In this document: positions 46,597 through 49,588 of the stretch, piece by piece | Layout: each line of letters opens with the position of its first letter | Numbering within the stretch: position 1 is the stretch's first letter | NCBI GenBank assembly: GCA_009840385.1 | Contig: VXNX01000009.1 | Location: forward strand, 165,585 to 215,172 | From: Candidatus Dadabacteria bacterium | GTDB lineage: Bacteria > Desulfobacterota_D > UBA1144 > Nemesobacterales > Nemesobacteraceae | Direction of reading: 5' to 3' | Length of the DNA: 49,588 nucleotides | Notes under the pieces: model-generated | Database searches by the model: none | The model's input: the letters and a program-made list of their open reading frames with translations, nothing else | Told to the model about the DNA's origin: nothing | Made by a program: the position numbers and the translations under genes

Positions 46597-49588
46597 TTAT
46601 ATGGAGACAAGCTCCACTTGCGGAATAAGAACTATGTGGCGCGAGAGCAGCGGTTTTTCAAACTTTGAGCGTATTGCCTCGCAGTAACCGTCCATCTGCT
46701 CTTTATAAGTCTCACGGGCATCGTCATCTATCGATTCTCTGTACTTGTAGTCGAAAAGACGCATTCCCCCCTCTTCTTCGGTCAGAAGATCTATCCTGCC
46801 TCTTTTCGAAACGCTCTCCCCGGGGTCAAAGACGAATTTATGCTCCCTTCTGACTTTCTGAGCCGCACGGATAAAGGGAAAAAGCTCGGATTCAAGAAGG
46901 TTTGAAGAAAGCTCCCGCAGCAAATCTTTCATATTGGGGGTTGAAACAAGAAATTCGCCCAGAACGAATTCAATTTCCTTTTCAACCGCTTCTTCCCTGA
47001 AATCCCAGGTCTCAAGGAATCTGTGCATTATGCTTCCCACTCTTTCGGGGTCTTTTAGGCGGTCGGTCGGAGAAAACAGGTCGGGAAGCGGGGAAATCTC
47101 CGTACGCTGCGGCTTATCTTCCTTGCTGTAGACGGGCTCCATGTACTTAAGGTCCAGAGGAGTTTCTCTTTCCGAGGAAGAAGTGTCCGAGATAGTGTCA
47201 GATTCCTTTGAAACTTCCCCGTCGTAAAGCCCCGAGAAGGAAATTCCCCAGGCATCGTCGGTAAACCCTTGCGGCATCTCAAGACAACGGGAAGACAGGG
47301 AGAGCTTTGAATCGATAAGTTCGGCGAAGCTGCCAGCCTCCACCTGTATGCGCTCTTCTCTGGCCATTCGGCGTCCGCTAAAACATATGAAAAGTCTTTC
47401 CTCTGCCCGGGTCATGGCCACATAGAGAGCCCTTCTCTCTTCCCATGCTTCTCTTCTCTCGACGCGGGATTTAAGCTCCTCCCAGTCATCCGAAGAGGAG
47501 GCGGGGTATCTCACTACGAAACCTTTTTCTATATCCGCCATCACCCTCTCGGACGACGTTACCCTCCGGTAGTTAGTGTTGCAGAGAAAGACGGTATGGA
47601 ATTCAAGCCCCTTTGCCCCGTGAACCGTCATGAGTTTCACTACCCTGTCGTCCCTCGTTTCCTCAAACACCTGCTCTTCTTCATAAGTTCGGCGCATGGA
47701 ATCAAAGTGTTCAACCACCTGGGAAAGCCCGTATCCCTTGTGGGAAACCAGATTTTCCGTTACCAGAAGAACTTTTTTGAGATTGAGATATTTGGCCCTG
47801 CCGCCGGGAAGCGCCTGGACCGCGGCGGAACAACCAAGCCCGTTTACGGCGAAATAGACAGTCCTGAAAGCATCTCCGTCAATGTACTCCCTTCTTTTTT
47901 CATCAAGAAAACAGAGGTATTCCCTGACCCTGGAGCTGTTTTGCTCCCCCTCCCCGCAAAAATGGGAGAAAAGCTCATCATCAGAAGCCCCGAAGTAAGG
48001 AGATCTGAGCACTGACGCCTGCGCCAGTTTATCCTGTGGATTGAGAAAGTACCTGAGCATGGACATAACGTCCCTTACCTCGGGAAGATCATAGAAATCG
48101 CGCCCCATGCGGGACTGAAACCTGATTCCCTCCCGTGCAAGTGCCTTCTCGTAGACAGAGGCGTTTGAAGACCTTCTGAACAGAAGGGCGATTTTCCCTG
48201 AAGACTCCTGTATCTCTTTTATCTTCGATGCCACGGCACGGGCTTCCCGTTCAACCGACTCGTCGGCTTTCGTGCCTTCGCATGCAATAATCTCAACCGG
48301 AATACGGGGATCGGGCTGGGGGACAGGAACCGTCATTTCTTCATAATATCCTTCGGGGAAAGTGCCTGCGAAAAAAAGATTGAAAAACTCTATGAGCCTG
48401 TCACGGGAGCGGTAGTTGGCCGCGAAGGAAATCTTCCCGAAGTTCTTATCCCCAAGTATTCTCCCGAACATCTCTGGCTCGGCCCCCCTGAAACCGTAAA
48501 CGGACTGGTTTACGTCGCCGACTACGATAAGGCTGCCGCCAGAGTCGCCGCCTGTAAGAAGCTCCATCAACTCGAGCTGAAGGGAGTCCGTATCCTGGAA
48601 TTCATCAACTATAATAAACTTTAAGAAATTCCTGTAATAGCCTAATATCTCCGGGTTTTCTTTTAGCAACTCGATCGTGAGACGTATCATGTCCTCATAC
48701 TCTATTTTCTCCTCGGAGACTTTCACCTGCTTTAGAAAACGATACGCGTCGCCCGATAAATCAAGATAAATAGAGTTAATTTCCGAGTCGTAGTATCCCA
48801 TTACCGAAAAGACCGTATCGAGAAGCATAAGCCTTGAGCGTTCAACTTCGGACTTTGTCATTTCGCTTTTCGCCTGTTCATAGACAGCTTTTAGGTAGCG
48901 GATGTTCCGGTCAATACCCAGAGTCATGTCTATTTTTCCGCTGAGATCGTGCAGAACCTGTTTTTTCTTTTCGGAACGGGATGAAAGAACGGAGATATAT
49001 TCTTCAATCACCTTGTGAAGCCTTTCATTCATGGATTCAAGTCTCTGCGGATCGGGCTTCTCAAGACTGACATCTTCCCCGCAATAGCGAAAAGGAGGAA
49101 CCAGGTGAAGCCTCACAGCTTCCTTCAGTATCATGGCTATGATCTTCAAGATCTGAGCGTAATCATAAGATTCCATCTTAAGAAGTCTTTGCAGCCTTGG
49201 GTCACCGTCCTCGATTCCCATAAGAAGGAACTTGCCGATATTCTGTTCGTAAAAAGCGTCTTTCTCGGAGCCTTCAATTACAGAGAAGTCCAAAGGAAGT
49301 CCTGAATCAAAGACGTTTTCCCTCAGTATCCCTGAACAGAAGCTGTGGATAGTGCCTATGGGGGCGGAAAAGAACCTCCTGCGCCACCCTTCGGAGATAT
49401 TTCCCCTGTAGCCGTGAGCATCAATATATTTTGAGATTTCCGTGCTTATTCTCGACTTGAGCTCACTCGCAGCGTTCTCCGTAAAAGTAACGGCCACGAT
49501 CTGAGGAATATCCGCTTCACCGGCCTCGAGAATGCCGAGATACCTAGCTATTATCGCCCTCGTCTTTCCCGACCCCGCCCCCGCCCGG
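46597..49588 (-). CDS. addA: UvrD/RecB-type helicase-nuclease (AddA-like), 5' end beyond window
   Basis: At least 996 codons are present; the N-terminus lies beyond the right edge. Walker A GAGSGKT is encoded at 49561-49581, close to the edge, so only a few tens of residues are missing. Other helicase motifs are AVTFTENAASELKSR, FIIVDEFQDTDSLQLE, VVGDVNQSVYGFRGAE, ANYRSRDRL, TVHGAKGLEFHTVFL and LYVAMTRAEERL. The C-terminal nuclease keeps GRIDLL and RLFDYKYR, the RecB Asp...Asp-x-Lys site. It should process double-strand DNA ends for recombination, usually with an AddB partner, expected just beyond the right edge. Confidence 0.9.
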   Translation of the reverse strand, partial: RAGAGSGKTRAIIARYLGILEAGEADIPQIVAVTFTENAASELKSRISTEISKYIDAHGYRGNISEGWRRRFFSAPIGTIHSFCSGILRENVFDSGLPLDFSVIEGSEKDAFYEQNIGKFLLMGIEDGDPRLQRLLKMESYDYAQILKIIAMILKEAVRLHLVPPFRYCGEDVSLEKPDPQRLESMNERLHKVIEEYISVLSSRSEKKKQVLHDLSGKIDMTLGIDRNIRYLKAVYEQAKSEMTKSEVERSRLMLLDTVFSVMGYYDSEINSIYLDLSGDAYRFLKQVKVSEEKIEYEDMIRLTIELLKENPEILGYYRNFLKFIIVDEFQDTDSLQLELMELLTGGDSGGSLIVVGDVNQSVYGFRGAEPEMFGRILGDKNFGKISFAANYRSRDRLIEFFNLFFAGTFPEGYYEEMTVPVPQPDPRIPVEIIACEGTKADESVEREARAVASKIKEIQESSGKIALLFRRSSNASVYEKALAREGIRFQSRMGRDFYDLPEVRDVMSMLRYFLNPQDKLAQASVLRSPYFGASDDELFSHFCGEGEQNSSRVREYLCFLDEKRREYIDGDAFRTVYFAVNGLGCSAAVQALPGGRAKYLNLKKVLLVTENLVSHKGYGLSQVVEHFDSMRRTYEEEQVFEETRDDRVVKLMTVHGAKGLEFHTVFLCNTNYRRVTSSERVMADIEKGFVVRYPASSSDDWEELKSRVERREAWEERRALYVAMTRAEERLFICFSGRRMAREERIQVEAGSFAELIDSKLSLSSRCLEMPQGFTDDAWGISFSGLYDGEVSKESDTISDTSSSERETPLDLKYMEPVYSKEDKPQRTEISPLPDLFSPTDRLKDPERVGSIMHRFLETWDFREEAVEKEIEFVLGEFLVSTPNMKDLLRELSSNLLESELFPFIRAAQKVRREHKFVFDPGESVSKRGRIDLLTEEEGGMRLFDYKYRESIDDDARETYKEQMDGYCEAIRSKFEKPLLSRHIVLIPQVELVSI

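Overview
The window reads as a compact, gene-dense chromosome segment of a Gram-negative (two-membrane), respiring bacterium. TamB, several lipobox proteins, a periplasmic amidase and an M23 envelope peptidase indicate an outer membrane. A clustered oxidative TCA cycle with succinate dehydrogenase indicates respiration. The mix of an archaeal-type phosphoglycerate mutase (ApgM), a bacterial PolX and a five-helix succinate dehydrogenase anchor of the type I associate with mycobacterial Sdh1 suggests a deltaproteobacterial-grade or candidate-phylum lineage (something like Ca. Dadabacteria would fit). The sequence alone does not prove this. No transposase, phage gene or CRISPR array was seen.

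Layout. 1-6404 (minus): TCA block acnA, icd, mdh, sdhC, sdhA (sdhA runs off the left edge). 6555-10507 (minus): fatty-acid/ribosome operon yceD, rpmF, fabD, fabG, acpP, fabF behind a good sigma70-like promoter; plsX and fabH, usually found between rpmF and fabD, are absent. 10609-19579: an oppABCDF-type peptide importer split by a divergent gene pair, a group II PLP decarboxylase and an aldehyde dehydrogenase, between oppA and oppB. 19616-21754 (minus): nfeD and slipin pair. 21974-24809: TPR membrane protein (+), tRNA-Leu(GAG), apgM and a metallo-beta-lactamase-fold hydrolase (minus). 24915-30451 (+): envelope amidase, polX, ligA. 30438-32551 (minus): rlmB and an M23 peptidase. 32857-38070 (+): tamB and der. 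38072-40101: glycosyltransferase (minus) and an acidic lipoprotein (+). 40134-44785 (minus): a five-gene metal-uptake operon, mntR-troA-troB-troC-troD. 44949-45883 (+): glutaminyl cyclase and tRNA-Arg(CCU). 45898-49588 (minus): GT2 glycosyltransferase and an AddA/RecB-like helicase-nuclease cut by the right edge.

Most notable points. (1) The metal operon appears self-regulated: TTGACA-16-TAGAAT is followed at the start of the transcript by a TTTAG-N6-CTAAA palindrome. The regulator carries MntR-type ligands (D8, H77, E100, E103, H104) on a three-domain DtxR scaffold, and both permeases end in winged-helix-like cytosolic tails. (2) PolX has Asn in place of the first catalytic Asp of the polymerase palm, while its PHP nuclease motifs look intact. 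(3) The succinate dehydrogenase anchor keeps Cys and His residues that could bind a membrane-embedded Fe-S cluster. (4) The peptide-importer locus is interrupted by an amino-acid decarboxylase/aldehyde dehydrogenase module whose intergenic region carries repeated GGTTAAACA-like half-sites.
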